Source: Trichocoleus sp. FACHB-46
GTDB lineage: Bacteria > Cyanobacteriota > Cyanobacteriia > FACHB-46
Direction of reading: 5' to 3'
Length of the DNA: 64,000 nucleotides
NCBI RefSeq assembly: GCF_014695385.1
Contig: NZ_JACJOD010000030.1
Location: 124,001-188,000, forward strand
Below the pieces are notes generated by a model. It was not told where the DNA came from. It worked only from the letters and a program-made list of their open reading frames with translations, and ran no database searches. How positions within the stretch are numbered: position 1 is the first letter of the stretch; each line of letters begins with the position of its first letter. A program made the position numbers and the translations under genes. Positions 26,329 to 35,650 of this stretch are shown here, one piece after another.

Positions 26329-27063
26329 ATGCTAGACCACTTGTTAGACACTCCGATGAACTTTGGGTACGATACCCTCTTGCTCCTGCCAGTCTTGGTG
26401 GCGCTAGAAGCAGTCCTCTCGGCAGATAACGCGATCGCCCTAGCTGCGATCGCCCAAGGACTAGAGGGGAGTACCCTGCAACGTCGAGCGCTTAACCTGG
26501 GTTTGGTCTGTGCCTTTGTATTGCGAGTCGTTTTGATTCTGACCGCAACCTGGGTAACCAAGTACTGGCAATTTGAGCTGGCGGGTGCGGCTTATCTGTT
26601 GTGGCTGGTGTTCCAGTACTTCAGCGCTCAAGAAGATGCTGACAATCCTCATCATGGCCCCCGCTTTGCCACGCTCTGGCAAGCGATCCCGGTGATTGCC
26701 TTCACCGATTTGGCTTTCTCTTTGGATAGTGTGACTACGGCGATCGCCATCTCTAAAGAAACCTGGCTGGTAATTACTGGCGGGTTGATTGGGGTAATTG
26801 CCCTACGGTTTATGGCTGGCTTGTTTATTCGCTGGCTAGATGAATTTACGCATCTGGAAGATGCAGGCTACGTCACCGTGGCTTTAGTAGGTCTGCGATT
26901 GCTGCTGCGGGTAATTAATGATGGTTTGGTGCCGCCAGAGTGGCTGATGGTTTCTTTGATCGGCTTGCTGTTCCTGTGGGGATTTTCAGAGCGAGCGGAG
27001 CTAGGAGTAAAAGCAAGTACTGAGTTGAGTGAAGTGCGTGAACCCAGCGAAGCCAAAAAATAG
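26329..27063 (+). CDS. TerC-family integral membrane protein
   Basis: A 244-residue protein with about seven hydrophobic helices. The family's paired acidic motifs are both present: ALEAVLSADNAIALAAIAQG near the N-terminus and FTDLAFSLDSVTTAIAIS in the middle. TerC/Alx proteins are linked to tellurite resistance and metal (manganese) export; the plant homologue is needed for thylakoid formation. The substrate here is unknown. The start may be 26329 or the ATG at 26356 (MNFGYDTLLLLPV). Confidence 0.9.
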   Translation: MLDHLLDTPMNFGYDTLLLLPVLVALEAVLSADNAIALAAIAQGLEGSTLQRRALNLGLVCAFVLRVVLILTATWVTKYWQFELAGAAYLLWLVFQYFSAQEDADNPHHGPRFATLWQAIPVIAFTDLAFSLDSVTTAIAISKETWLVITGGLIGVIALRFMAGLFIRWLDEFTHLEDAGYVTVALVGLRLLLRVINDGLVPPEWLMVSLIGLLFLWGFSERAELGVKASTELSEVREPSEAKK

Positions 27064-27243
27064 CTTGGGATGAGAATCTGATGGAAATGCTTTAAACTTG
27101 CATCTCCAAGTTGAGTTGAATGAAAGCGCGATCGCCGGAATAACAATTGCCTAAATTTCCACAGAGGTACCGGGGAAAGGTAGGATAAAAATTAGAAAAA
27201 ATTAACAATCTTCTGTTCACGCTATCAGGAAGAGGGAGTTACC

Positions 27244-28422
27244 TTGAGTCACCATTCAGACGGCATTGCACCCCACGGCGGCCAACTGATCAATCGCATC
27301 GTTACGCCAGAGCAAAAACAAACCTTTCTAGACAAAGCGGAACTTCTGCCTCGCGTTCAGCTTGATGAGCGAGCCACCTCTGATCTGGAATTGATTGCCA
27401 TTGGTGGCTTTAGCCCTCTGACTGGTTTCATGGAACAGGCAGACTACATCAATGTGGTCGAGAACATGCGCCTTGCGAATGGGCTGCCTTGGTCCATTCC
27501 AGTAACTCTATCTGTCACAGAAGCAGTCGCAGAGCCTCTGAAAGAAGGCAGTTTGGTACGCCTAGACAACCCCCAAGGCCAATTTATTGGCGTGTTGGAG
27601 CTGACGCAGAAGTATCAATACGACAAAGCCCACGAAGCGATCAATGTCTACCGCACGGACGACGAGAAGCATCCTGGCGTGAAAGTGGTTTACAACCAAG
27701 GGCCAGTTAATTTGGCAGGTCCAGTTTGGTTGCTGCAACGACAGTCTCATCCGCTTTTCCCTCAATACCAAATTGACCCTGCGGCATCACGGGCCATGTT
27801 TAAGGAAAAGGGCTGGAAAACCATTGTTGGGTTCCAAACCCGTAATCCCATCCACCGCGCTCACGAGTACATTCAAAAGTGCGCGATGGAAACCGTGGAT
27901 GGTCTGTTCTTGCATCCCCTCGTCGGCGCAACCAAAGAAGACGACATCGCGGCAGATGTGCGGATGCGCTGCTACGAAATTATTTTGGAGCATTACTACC
28001 CTCAAGATCGGGTGATTCTAGCAATCAACCCAGCCGCTATGCGTTATGCTGGCCCCCGCGAGGCAATTTTCCACGCTCTACTGCGGAAAAACTATGGTTG
28101 CACCCATTTTATTGTGGGTCGCGATCATGCTGGAGTTGGTGACTACTACGGCACCTACGACGCTCAGCATATCTTCGATGAGTTTGAACCCGGTGAATTG
28201 GGTATCACTCCCATGAAGTTTGAGCATGCTTTCTACTGCACTCGCACACAGGGCATGGCTACGACTAAAACCAGCCCCAGCAGCCCCGCCGAGCGAATTC
28301 ACCTCTCTGGCACCAAAGTTCGAGAAATGCTGCGTCGCGGTGAATTGCCACCTCCAGAGTTCTCTCGTCCCGAAGTAGCGGCTGAGCTAGCACGAGCGAT
28401 GCGAGTTCTGGTCGAAGCGTAA
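27244..28422 (+). CDS. sat: Sulfate adenylyltransferase (ATP sulfurylase)
   Basis: A 392-residue enzyme that makes adenosine 5'-phosphosulfate from ATP and sulfate, the first step of sulfate assimilation. It begins with TTG behind a strong AGGAAGAGGGA site. The active-site motifs are [15 protein letters not shown] (Q-x-R-N and H-x-x-H) and [15 protein letters not shown]. It lacks the C-terminal APS-kinase-like part of fungal enzymes, as expected for the bacterial single-domain type. A terminator follows the stop. Confidence 0.95.
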   Translation: MSHHSDGIAPHGGQLINRIVTPEQKQTFLDKAELLPRVQLDERATSDLELIAIGGFSPLTGFMEQADYINVVENMRLANGLPWSIPVTLSVTEAVAEPLKEGSLVRLDNPQGQFIGVLELTQKYQYDKAHEAINVYRTDDEKHPGVKVVYNQGPVNLAGPVWLLQRQSHPLFPQYQIDPAASRAMFKEKGWKTIVGFQTRNPIHRAHEYIQKCAMETVDGLFLHPLVGATKEDDIAADVRMRCYEIILEHYYPQDRVILAINPAAMRYAGPREAIFHALLRKNYGCTHFIVGRDHAGVGDYYGTYDAQHIFDEFEPGELGITPMKFEHAFYCTRTQGMATTKTSPSSPAERIHLSGTKVREMLRRGELPPPEFSRPEVAAELARAMRVLVEA

Positions 28423-28451
28423 GTTTTTTAGAGCGATTTATACATCCTGTG

Positions 28452-28482
28452 TAGGGGCGGACAACGGTGCGTCCCTATTTTT
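28452..28482 (+). terminator. Rho-independent terminator of sat
   Basis: TAGGGGCG pairs with CGTCCCTA (8 bp, one G-T) around a short loop and is followed by ATTTTT, 30 bases after the sat stop. It also belongs to the TGTAGGGGCG repeat type seen at 13294 and 24902. Confidence 0.75.
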
Positions 28483-28603
28483 CGTCTATACTGGCAGTCG
28501 TTAAGGCTGGATTTTCTCAGCTACAGCCAACGTTAACCGCGAGGCTGTGGAGTTGAGTGCCTAGAAATCTCAGATCTAGATAGCCGTAGGGGAAAGCAAA
28601 GGC

Positions 28604-31075
28604 ATGGGACTGAAGCGGCGAGCTTTTTTGCAACAAGCTAGCTTGACCTTGGCAGCCTTAGGCATGAGTGAAGCAGGGTTGTTGCGCCTGAGCGATCGCT
28701 ACTCTCAAGTCTTGGCTGCACCCACCACCCGAAAACTAGCTTTGCTGGTGGGCATTAACCAATATCCCGACAGCATGTTTCACCGAACTGCCACTCGCAG
28801 CTCCGCCTTGGCGGGATGTGTAACTGATGTGGAGTTGCAGCGCGAATTACTCATTCATCGGTTTGGGTTTAGCGATCGCGACATCCTGACGCTGAGCGAT
28901 CGCCAAGCCACTCGCCAAGCCATTGAGTCTGCCTTTCTAGAGCATCTAACCGAGCAAGCACGGCCAGGAGATGTAGTGGTGTTCCATTTCAGCGGCTATG
29001 GTAGTCGAGTGCAGCTAGGGGGTGCCGGTGAAGCCCTACAAAGCAGCCTGGTTCCAGTCGATGGTGTTTTATCAAGCGATGATGCTGAGGGTGTTGTCAA
29101 CGACTTGCTAGAGGAAACGCTGCTGCTGCTGCTGCGATCGCTGCCAACCGACCGAGTGACCACAATTTTAGATACGAGCTATCTTTACCCCGGCAGTTCC
29201 TTACAGGGAAACTTGCGGCTGCGGGCTAGACCCAAACCTAAGTTGGGCAAACCCAGTCCAGAGGAATTGGCATTTCAAGACCAACTCCTAAGCCGCATCC
29301 AGGCATCGCGAGAGCAGGTGGGCGTGCAACGACGCTCTAGGCAGATTCCTGGGGTGGTTTTAGCCGCAGCCAGCTTAGACGAATTAGCTAGTTCGACAAT
29401 TCCTGGTTCTGCTCAAGAGCAAGCCTTTGAAACACAGTGGGGCGGTTTTAGTGCTGGCTTACTGACCTACGCCTTGACCCAGTATCTTTGGTCGGCGGCT
29501 CCTGCTCCTACTATTCAAGTCAGCTTCAATCGCGCTACCGCCAGTGTGGCTCAGTGGGTGGGCCAGGAACAGCCCACTTTGATGGGGTTGCAAAGCCGAT
29601 CGCAAGCTTTACTCACTTACTACACAGCACCCAGCGATCGCCTCGGAGCTGAAGGGATTGTGATCAGCGTGGATGAGGATGGTAGATCAGGTCAGCTTTG
29701 GCTCGGCGGATTGTTTAGCCCTGGTCTAGAAGCCTATGGTTTGAATTCTGTACTAACTCTAGTCTCACCATCCAGTTCTACAGATTTAGCAGCTGCCCCT
29801 TCAAACACTGAGCCCAGCGCGATCGCCTCGGGTATCTCTGAAACCGCTAACGCCTTGGAGACTGTTACCACTCAACCCCTACAAGTGCAGATTTACGCTC
29901 GCAATGGCCTGACTGCGAAAGCTCGCATTTCTACAGTGGGTGAGGCGGCGGCCGACCTCAAACTTCAGGTGGGGCAACTGCTACAAGAAACCGTCCGCGT
30001 GATCCCGCGCCATCTTAACTTAGCGATCGCTCTGGACCCGACGCTAGAGCGGATCGAACGAGTGGATGCGACCAGTGCATTTTCTGCCACACCTTATATC
30101 ACCGTAGTTACGGTGGGGGAGCAACCTGCTGACACGTTGTTGGGGCGAGTCAGTGAAGCCGTCCGTCCCACCACTGTAGCTACAGCAACGACTGAGGTCG
30201 CCATCGCTGACGTTAGCAGCAGTCGCAGCAGTGAATCCAGTGTCACCCCGCGCAGCTATGGCTTGTTTTCAGCCAGTCGAGAGTTAATTCCGAACAGCTT
30301 GGGAGAAGGTGGAGAAGCGGTCAAGTCAGCAATTCAGCGGCTCCTGCCTCACCTGAAAACGCGCTTAGCTGCCAAACTTTTGCGACTAACAGCCAACGAA
30401 GCATCTTCGCACTTGGGCGTGAAAGTCGCTTTAGAACTCGTCACTCCTAAACCTGCGATTCTCCTCACCCGATCCACGCTGCGGGCGAATGGTACCCCCT
30501 CAGGCAGCCGGGTGACGCCCACCCCGCCTACTGAGTTAGGCGTTCCTGCTTTACCAATGGGTAGCCAGATTCGTTACCAAGTTTCTAACTATAGCGATCG
30601 CCCCATTTATTTCGTCGCCCTAAGTTTAGACAGCAGCGGCAGCTTAATTGCGCTTTACTCTAGCCAAGCCACCACTCCTACAGAAGGGAGCGAAACCAAA
30701 TCTAGTCTGAAGCAGGAAGCGATCGCGCCTGGGGAAAGCTTGAGCGTGCCGCAAGTGAAAAACTCCCTGCAATGGATTGTGAGAGGGCCAGCGGGTTTTG
30801 CCGAAACTCATCTGATTTTTAGTGATGCACCTTTTACCCAAACTTTGGCGGCTCTAGAAGCTGCAATGCGGCCCATGGGGGAAGTGCAGCGATTGGGTGC
30901 CCCTTCTAATCCTTTAGAAATTGCTCAAGCTATTTGGCAAGATCTGCATCAAGCCAGTGCAGTGCCGACGCAAACGTTGAGCATTTCCACTGACATGTGG
31001 GCGCTAGATGTTAATCATTGGGCCACGCTCAGCTTTTTGTATCAAGTGGTCGAAAAACCGAATAAGCAATTGTGA
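28604..31075 (+). CDS. Caspase-like (orthocaspase/metacaspase) protein with Tyr-Ser in place of the catalytic His-Cys
   Basis: An 823-residue protein. The start MGLKRRAFLQQASLTLAALG has a twin-arginine (Tat) type signal, so it should be exported to the periplasm or thylakoid lumen. Residues ~43-200 are a peptidase C14 p20-like fold (LALLVGINQYPDS ... DVVVFHFSGYGSRV ... TTILDTSYLYPG). The catalytic His of the SGHG motif is Tyr132 and the catalytic Cys of the D-x-C-x motif is Ser192, so normal cysteine protease activity is unlikely. Residues ~640-790 resemble DUF4384 (IRYQVSNYSDRPIYFVALSL). Such Tyr-Ser variants are known among cyanobacterial orthocaspases. A binding or regulatory role is likely. 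Confidence 0.88.
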   Translation: MGLKRRAFLQQASLTLAALGMSEAGLLRLSDRYSQVLAAPTTRKLALLVGINQYPDSMFHRTATRSSALAGCVTDVELQRELLIHRFGFSDRDILTLSDRQATRQAIESAFLEHLTEQARPGDVVVFHFSGYGSRVQLGGAGEALQSSLVPVDGVLSSDDAEGVVNDLLEETLLLLLRSLPTDRVTTILDTSYLYPGSSLQGNLRLRARPKPKLGKPSPEELAFQDQLLSRIQASREQVGVQRRSRQIPGVVLAAASLDELASSTIPGSAQEQAFETQWGGFSAGLLTYALTQYLWSAAPAPTIQVSFNRATASVAQWVGQEQPTLMGLQSRSQALLTYYTAPSDRLGAEGIVISVDEDGRSGQLWLGGLFSPGLEAYGLNSVLTLVSPSSSTDLAAAPSNTEPSAIASGISETANALETVTTQPLQVQIYARNGLTAKARISTVGEAAADLKLQVGQLLQETVRVIPRHLNLAIALDPTLERIERVDATSAFSATPYITVVTVGEQPADTLLGRVSEAVRPTTVATATTEVAIADVSSSRSSESSVTPRSYGLFSASRELIPNSLGEGGEAVKSAIQRLLPHLKTRLAAKLLRLTANEASSHLGVKVALELVTPKPAILLTRSTLRANGTPSGSRVTPTPPTELGVPALPMGSQIRYQVSNYSDRPIYFVALSLDSSGSLIALYSSQATTPTEGSETKSSLKQEAIAPGESLSVPQVKNSLQWIVRGPAGFAETHLIFSDAPFTQTLAALEAAMRPMGEVQRLGAPSNPLEIAQAIWQDLHQASAVPTQTLSISTDMWALDVNHWATLSFLYQVVEKPNKQL

Positions 31076-31207
31076 AAAGCAAATCAACTTATAAATCGCT
31101 TTATTAAGTGTTTTGTAACTCTTGTGTCTTCTTGTGTGGGCCGAAGTTTGGTATTTACAGATCAAGATATGGTTGAAAAGTGAAAAGACAATTAAGGAAG
31201 AGAACGT

Positions 31208-31432
31208 ATGACTCCTTTGATGCTACGCCAGCTATGGGCGGTGGTTGAGTCAGCTCAAGCCCAAATATTGCTAAATTTGGACGATTCTAGCTTAGCCCAG
31301 TGGCTGCTACGGCAATTAAAAGCTCAGCAATCGCTTGATTCTGATGAAACTAACATGTTGAATGCCTATATTCACACCAAAATGCCTCTTATCCGTGACT
31401 TAGCCGAAGAGCGCTTGGTGCCTCATTCTTAA
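31208..31432 (+). CDS. Small conserved-type hypothetical protein (74 aa)
   Basis: A 74-residue, mostly helical soluble protein (LRQLWAVVESAQAQILLNL, DDSSLAQWLLRQLKAQQ, YIHTKMPLIRDLAEERL). AAGGAAGAG ending seven bases before the ATG is a good ribosome site. It lies 132 bases after the caspase-like gene on the same strand. I do not recognise a domain; the composition and helix pattern look like a real gene. Confidence 0.65.
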   Translation: MTPLMLRQLWAVVESAQAQILLNLDDSSLAQWLLRQLKAQQSLDSDETNMLNAYIHTKMPLIRDLAEERLVPHS

Positions 31433-31623
31433 TGGCTGAACTTCTCGAAACTCTCTGTAATAATTGCGGAACTTAGTATCGTAGTGTCAGCCATAGACTC
31501 TTTGAAGCCTGTAAGATAAAACTCGATCGAAGGCTTGAGGCCAGAGCCAGACGTAGTACCTTGCATTTCTGGTGGCACCTCTTGTCTCCTTGGAGCCTAT
31601 TCAAAGAGAGTAAAGCTGCATTT

Positions 31624-32655
31624 ATGCGTCAATGGCATTCTTTCATCGTGACAACCGTGTTGATGGGTCTTTCCCTAGCAGGGTGTAGCCAACAACAGCG
31701 GCAAAGCCAACTAGACACCATCATCAGTCGGGGTAATGTCGTCTGTGGTGTCAGTGGCGAACTACCAGGATTTAGTTTTGTAGGGCAAGACGGTAAGTAT
31801 TCCGGACTCGATGTAGATGTGTGTCGAGCGATCGCCGCTGCTCTGTTTGATAACCCAGAGGCTGTAGAATTCCGTAACCTCAACGCTAAGGAACGCTTTA
31901 CCGCCGTCCAGACGGGCGAAGTAGATGTGCTCAGCCGCAACACTACCTGGACAATGAGCCGGGATACTTCCGTCGGCCTAGAATTTGCCCCCACAGTGTT
32001 TTATGACGGGCAAGGGGTGATGGTGAAACAAAATGGCGGCATCAAATCCTTGACTGACCTGAAAGGCCGCTCTATTTGCACCCAAACCGGAACCACCAAC
32101 GAGCAAAACTTGGCTGATGAAATGCGGAAGCGCAACATCAACTACACTCCGGTGGTGTTTGAAGATGTCAATATCGTGTTTGCCACTTACCAAGAAGGCC
32201 GTTGCGATGCGGTGACGTCCGATCGCTCGCAATTACTCTCCCGACGTAGCGCTTTACCCAAGCCTGAAGAGCATGTAATTTTGACTGACGTAGTTTCCAA
32301 GGAACCCCTTGCTCCTGCCGTGGCTGCGGGAGATGCCAAGTGGAACGATGCGGTGCGCTGGACCATTTACACCTTGATTAATGCCGAAGAAATGGGGATC
32401 AACTCCAAAAACGTCACGCAACTCGCTAGTAGCAGCAAAGATCCGGGAGTGCGTCGCTTTTTAGGGGCAGAAGGCAACTTAGGTGAAGGTGCAGGCTTGC
32501 CCAATGACTTTACGGTGCGAATTATTAAGCATGTGGGCAACTATGGCGAGATTTACGATCGCAACCTAGGGCCAAAAACGAAACTAAATTTGCCACGTGG
32601 CCAAAATCAATTGTGGAATCAGGGGGGGCTGCTCTATGCTCCACCTTTCCGGTAA
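31624..32655 (+). CDS. natF: Amino-acid ABC transporter substrate-binding lipoprotein (NatF/BztA type)
   Basis: A 343-residue periplasmic binding protein. The start at 31624 gives a lipoprotein signal, MRQWHSFIVTTVLMG then LSLAGC (lipobox Cys ~19). A type 2 periplasmic-binding fold follows, with SGLDVDVCRAIAAALF, DVLSRNTTWTMSRD and GRSICTQTGTTNEQNLADEM. It fits the BztA/AapJ/NatF group that feeds acidic and neutral amino acids to a two-permease importer. It is the first gene of natF-natG-natH, nine bases before natG. Confidence 0.92.
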   Translation: MRQWHSFIVTTVLMGLSLAGCSQQQRQSQLDTIISRGNVVCGVSGELPGFSFVGQDGKYSGLDVDVCRAIAAALFDNPEAVEFRNLNAKERFTAVQTGEVDVLSRNTTWTMSRDTSVGLEFAPTVFYDGQGVMVKQNGGIKSLTDLKGRSICTQTGTTNEQNLADEMRKRNINYTPVVFEDVNIVFATYQEGRCDAVTSDRSQLLSRRSALPKPEEHVILTDVVSKEPLAPAVAAGDAKWNDAVRWTIYTLINAEEMGINSKNVTQLASSSKDPGVRRFLGAEGNLGEGAGLPNDFTVRIIKHVGNYGEIYDRNLGPKTKLNLPRGQNQLWNQGGLLYAPPFR

Positions 32656-32664
32656 GGCGATCGC

Positions 32665-33825
32665 ATGAAAACGCAACGCTCCGTTCCGCTCTGGCGAGAT
32701 GTGCGATTTTGGTGGGTCGTTGGGCAAGTGCTAGTCGTGCTCCTGACCGCGATCGCGATCGCCATTTTCTGGAGCAATCTCAGCCGCAACTTACAACAGT
32801 TGGGGATTCAATTTGGCTTCGGTTTTCTAAACTCGCAAGCCGCCTTTGATATTGGCGAAACCCCGATTTCTTATCGCCCTTCAGATAACTACGCACGAGC
32901 GTTACAAGTTGGGCTGGCGAATTCTTTGCGAGTTACCGTTTTTGGCATCGTCTTGGCAACAGTTGTAGGAGTGACTGCTGGCATTGCGCGTCTCTCGGAC
33001 AACTGGCTAGTGCGGCAGCTCGCTTTGGTGTATGTAGAAACGCTACGCAATACGCCTTTACTTTTGCAACTGTTTTTCTGGTACTTTGCGGTTTTTCTGG
33101 GTTTTCCGCGTCTACCAGCTCATATTCAGTTGCCAGGACCAATCTATTTAACTCAGCAGACTGTGGCGTTGCCGTGGTTTCACGTCACCCGCGATACGGA
33201 TGTCTGGCTCTTACTGTTGTCAGCTAATTTGCTGCTGGTATGGGCTTGGCATTGGTGGGGTAGTAGAGCCGCCGCCCCTACAGTCCCTTTATTGCTGAAG
33301 CTGTTAGGCACCCTGGCTGTGACTGTCGCGATCGCCCTGATTATCTTTGAAACCGAAATTCTGGGTTGGGATGCGCCGCGCATTGTTGCCGACAGCATTG
33401 AAGGTGGCCTGCAACTCTCACCTGAATTTGCCGCTTTGTTGGTGGGCCTGAGTTTATACACCGCCACCTTTATCGCTGAGATTGTCCGAGGTGGGGTGCA
33501 GTCGGTGTCCCAAGGACAATGGGAAGCAGCTCGTGCCTTAGGTCTGAGACCTAGCTATATTCTGCGTCTCGTGATTTTTCCGCAAGCGCTGCGATCGATC
33601 GTGCCGTCTTTGGGCAACCAATACCTCAACCTTGCTAAAAACTCTAGCTTGGCGATCGCGATTGGCTATTCAGACCTGTATGCGGTGGCTTCGACTACCT
33701 ACAACCAAACGGGTCGCGCCGTGGAAGTGATGGTGTTGATCTCAGTGACTTATCTTTCTATCAGCCTGGTCATTTCTGGCTTGATCAATTGGTATAACCG
33801 CACAGTGCAACTGGTGGAGCGCTAA
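32665..33825 (+). CDS. natG: Amino-acid ABC transporter permease NatG/BztB
   Basis: A 386-residue inner-membrane permease of the His/Glu/Gln/Arg/opine family with the long form of the Bzt/Aap/Nat group: an N-terminal helix, a large extra segment (residues ~50-230), then the core. The coupling loop EAARALGLRPSYILRLVIFP shows the EAA motif. It pairs with NatH to form the translocation pore. Eight bases separate it from natH. Confidence 0.92.
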   Translation: MKTQRSVPLWRDVRFWWVVGQVLVVLLTAIAIAIFWSNLSRNLQQLGIQFGFGFLNSQAAFDIGETPISYRPSDNYARALQVGLANSLRVTVFGIVLATVVGVTAGIARLSDNWLVRQLALVYVETLRNTPLLLQLFFWYFAVFLGFPRLPAHIQLPGPIYLTQQTVALPWFHVTRDTDVWLLLLSANLLLVWAWHWWGSRAAAPTVPLLLKLLGTLAVTVAIALIIFETEILGWDAPRIVADSIEGGLQLSPEFAALLVGLSLYTATFIAEIVRGGVQSVSQGQWEAARALGLRPSYILRLVIFPQALRSIVPSLGNQYLNLAKNSSLAIAIGYSDLYAVASTTYNQTGRAVEVMVLISVTYLSISLVISGLINWYNRTVQLVER

Positions 33826-33833
33826 ACAAAACT

Positions 33834-35033
33834 ATGACGCTAGATGATGCTCCACCACCCGTTTTATCCATCACCCCGTGGCAATGGCTACGCCGTAATT
33901 TATTCAACACTTGGTACAACAGCCTGCTGACGCTGATTTGTCTGTGGCTGCTCTTCCAAGTGTTGCAAGCGGTTCTGGGATGGGTGTTTACGCAAGCTCA
34001 GTGGACGGTGGTGCAAACCAACTTACGCCTCTTCTTCATTGGCCGCTATCCACCCAACTTGGCTTGGCGGTTATGGCTGGTGTTGGGGATTGTCGTTGGT
34101 TTAGCAGGGCTTTCTTGGGGCAGTTTGGCACCTGCGCGATCGCTTTGGTCCAAGCGAGGAGTCAGCATCGTTACAGCGATCGCCCTAGGCGTGACTATAC
34201 TGTTGCCCTTGCCACTACCACCTCGCCTCTGGTTAGGCGCGATCGCGCTACTTCTATTTGGCAGTTTTTGGTTAGGAAAACGTTTCGCAACTCTGCTGAA
34301 ACCTCAGCTAGCTTGGGCTTGGCTAGGCGCTTTTCCGATATTGCTGTGGCTAATTGGCGGCGGGCTAGGACTCAGATCTGTCAGCACAAATTTCTGGAAT
34401 GGTCTGTTGCTGACGATGTTGCTGGCAACTACCAGTATTGTGCTGGCTTTCCCCTTTAGTGTGTTGCTGGCGCTAGGGCGACAGAGTAATTTACCTGTGG
34501 TGCGGTGGTTTTGCACCCTGTTTGTAGAAATCGTGCGCGGCCTGCCTTTAATCGGCATCTTGTTTCTAGCCCAGGTGATGTTGCCCCTAATCTTGCCTGT
34601 CGAGTTACGGCTAGACCGATTGTTACGAGCGATCGCCGGACTCGTGCTCTTTAATGCGGCTTACCTAGCAGAAAATGTCCGGGCTGGTCTTCAAGCAGTG
34701 CCCAGAGGACAGAGTGAAGCGGCTCGTGCTTTGGGGCTCAACCCCTTGTGGGTGTTATGGCTGATTGTGCTACCGCAAGCCTTACGGGTGGTGATTCCCG
34801 CGATCGTTGGGCAGTTTATCTCCCTGTTTAAGGACACCTCTTTGCTCTCAATCTTTGCCCTAGTAGAACTCACCGGAATTGCGCGATCGATCTTAGCTCA
34901 ACCGCAATTTTTGGGCCGCTACGCTGAGGTTTACCTTTTTGTCGGTCTCCTCTACTGGATAGTTTGCTATTCCATGTCGATCGCTAGCCGACGCCTAGAG
35001 CAGCATCTCGGCGTCGGCCACAAAAGAACTTAA
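33834..35033 (+). CDS. natH: Amino-acid ABC transporter permease NatH/BztC
   Basis: A 399-residue permease partner of NatG, with about eight hydrophobic helices and the EAA loop EAARALGLNPLWVLWLIVLP. ENVRAGLQAVPRGQSEAARA shows the usual family spacing. Its stop overlaps by four bases (TTAA) the stop of a small gene on the other strand. Confidence 0.92.
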   Translation: MTLDDAPPPVLSITPWQWLRRNLFNTWYNSLLTLICLWLLFQVLQAVLGWVFTQAQWTVVQTNLRLFFIGRYPPNLAWRLWLVLGIVVGLAGLSWGSLAPARSLWSKRGVSIVTAIALGVTILLPLPLPPRLWLGAIALLLFGSFWLGKRFATLLKPQLAWAWLGAFPILLWLIGGGLGLRSVSTNFWNGLLLTMLLATTSIVLAFPFSVLLALGRQSNLPVVRWFCTLFVEIVRGLPLIGILFLAQVMLPLILPVELRLDRLLRAIAGLVLFNAAYLAENVRAGLQAVPRGQSEAARALGLNPLWVLWLIVLPQALRVVIPAIVGQFISLFKDTSLLSIFALVELTGIARSILAQPQFLGRYAEVYLFVGLLYWIVCYSMSIASRRLEQHLGVGHKRT

Positions 35034-35242
35034 GGATTGATGATGCCGAAGTAAATGGCTGCGACAAAAAAGTTGATCGCTAAAAAGACGGTTCCCAGTG
35101 CTAAGCCAAAGGCCCAAGAAGGCTCGGTTTCTTTGGTCATCACGTTGTCAGCAGGTCTGGTAACCTTGGGACCATCTGCTCCATCGTAGGGTTTGGTCTT
35201 ATCGATGCGGCTGCTATTGCGTTGCTTGGCTTGAGTACTCAT
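35030..35242 (-). CDS. Small single-helix membrane protein (70 aa)
   Basis: A 70-residue protein: a basic, polar N-terminal half (MSTQAKQRNSSRIDKTKPYD) and one C-terminal membrane helix (FGLALGTVFLAINFFVAAIY) ending in IINP. The layout is like the small single-pass subunits and assembly factors of cyanobacterial photosystems, but no known Psb or Psa signature is recognised, so I leave it unnamed. It is convergent with natH and shares its end. Confidence 0.65.
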   Translation of the reverse strand: MSTQAKQRNSSRIDKTKPYDGADGPKVTRPADNVMTKETEPSWAFGLALGTVFLAINFFVAAIYFGIINP

Positions 35243-35650
35243 AGGGCTAAGTTTGTTTTGGTAAATTGTTGAGAATTGTTAAGACTAAACTACTACCCAT
35301 GTTCGCGTGCTCCTGCAAAGCCTGCATCAATCCATTGAACTACGCTAAAAGGTAGTCCTGAGCAGAGCAGAACTGGTTTTGCTGTACTAGCTAATACAAG
35401 CTGTGTTTAATGTTTGATCTGGTTTAAGTGCGATCAGAAGCGATCGCTCTACAAAATCTCTCTGAATTTCAGTTAGTTGGATAGTGTGGCTTGAAGTGTT
35501 AAAGGCGATCGCTAATCACCATTTAGAAAAGCATTCATACATCAGTTAAAAACGTAATTAGAAATCGTCACATCTCTATTCAGTATCCGTCAACTGAATC
35601 AAGAGATAATCGAGCTTTAAGACACGTGTAAATTTCGCTAATCTACACAT
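35243..35650. other. AT-rich intergenic region before the nuclease gene
   Basis: About 400 bases without a gene. It contains three HIP1-like GCGATCGC sites and no terminator, tRNA or inverted repeat that I can support. With 36419-36776 it flanks the nuclease gene and may mark the ends of an inserted segment, but no direct repeats are visible at the edges. Confidence 0.3.
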
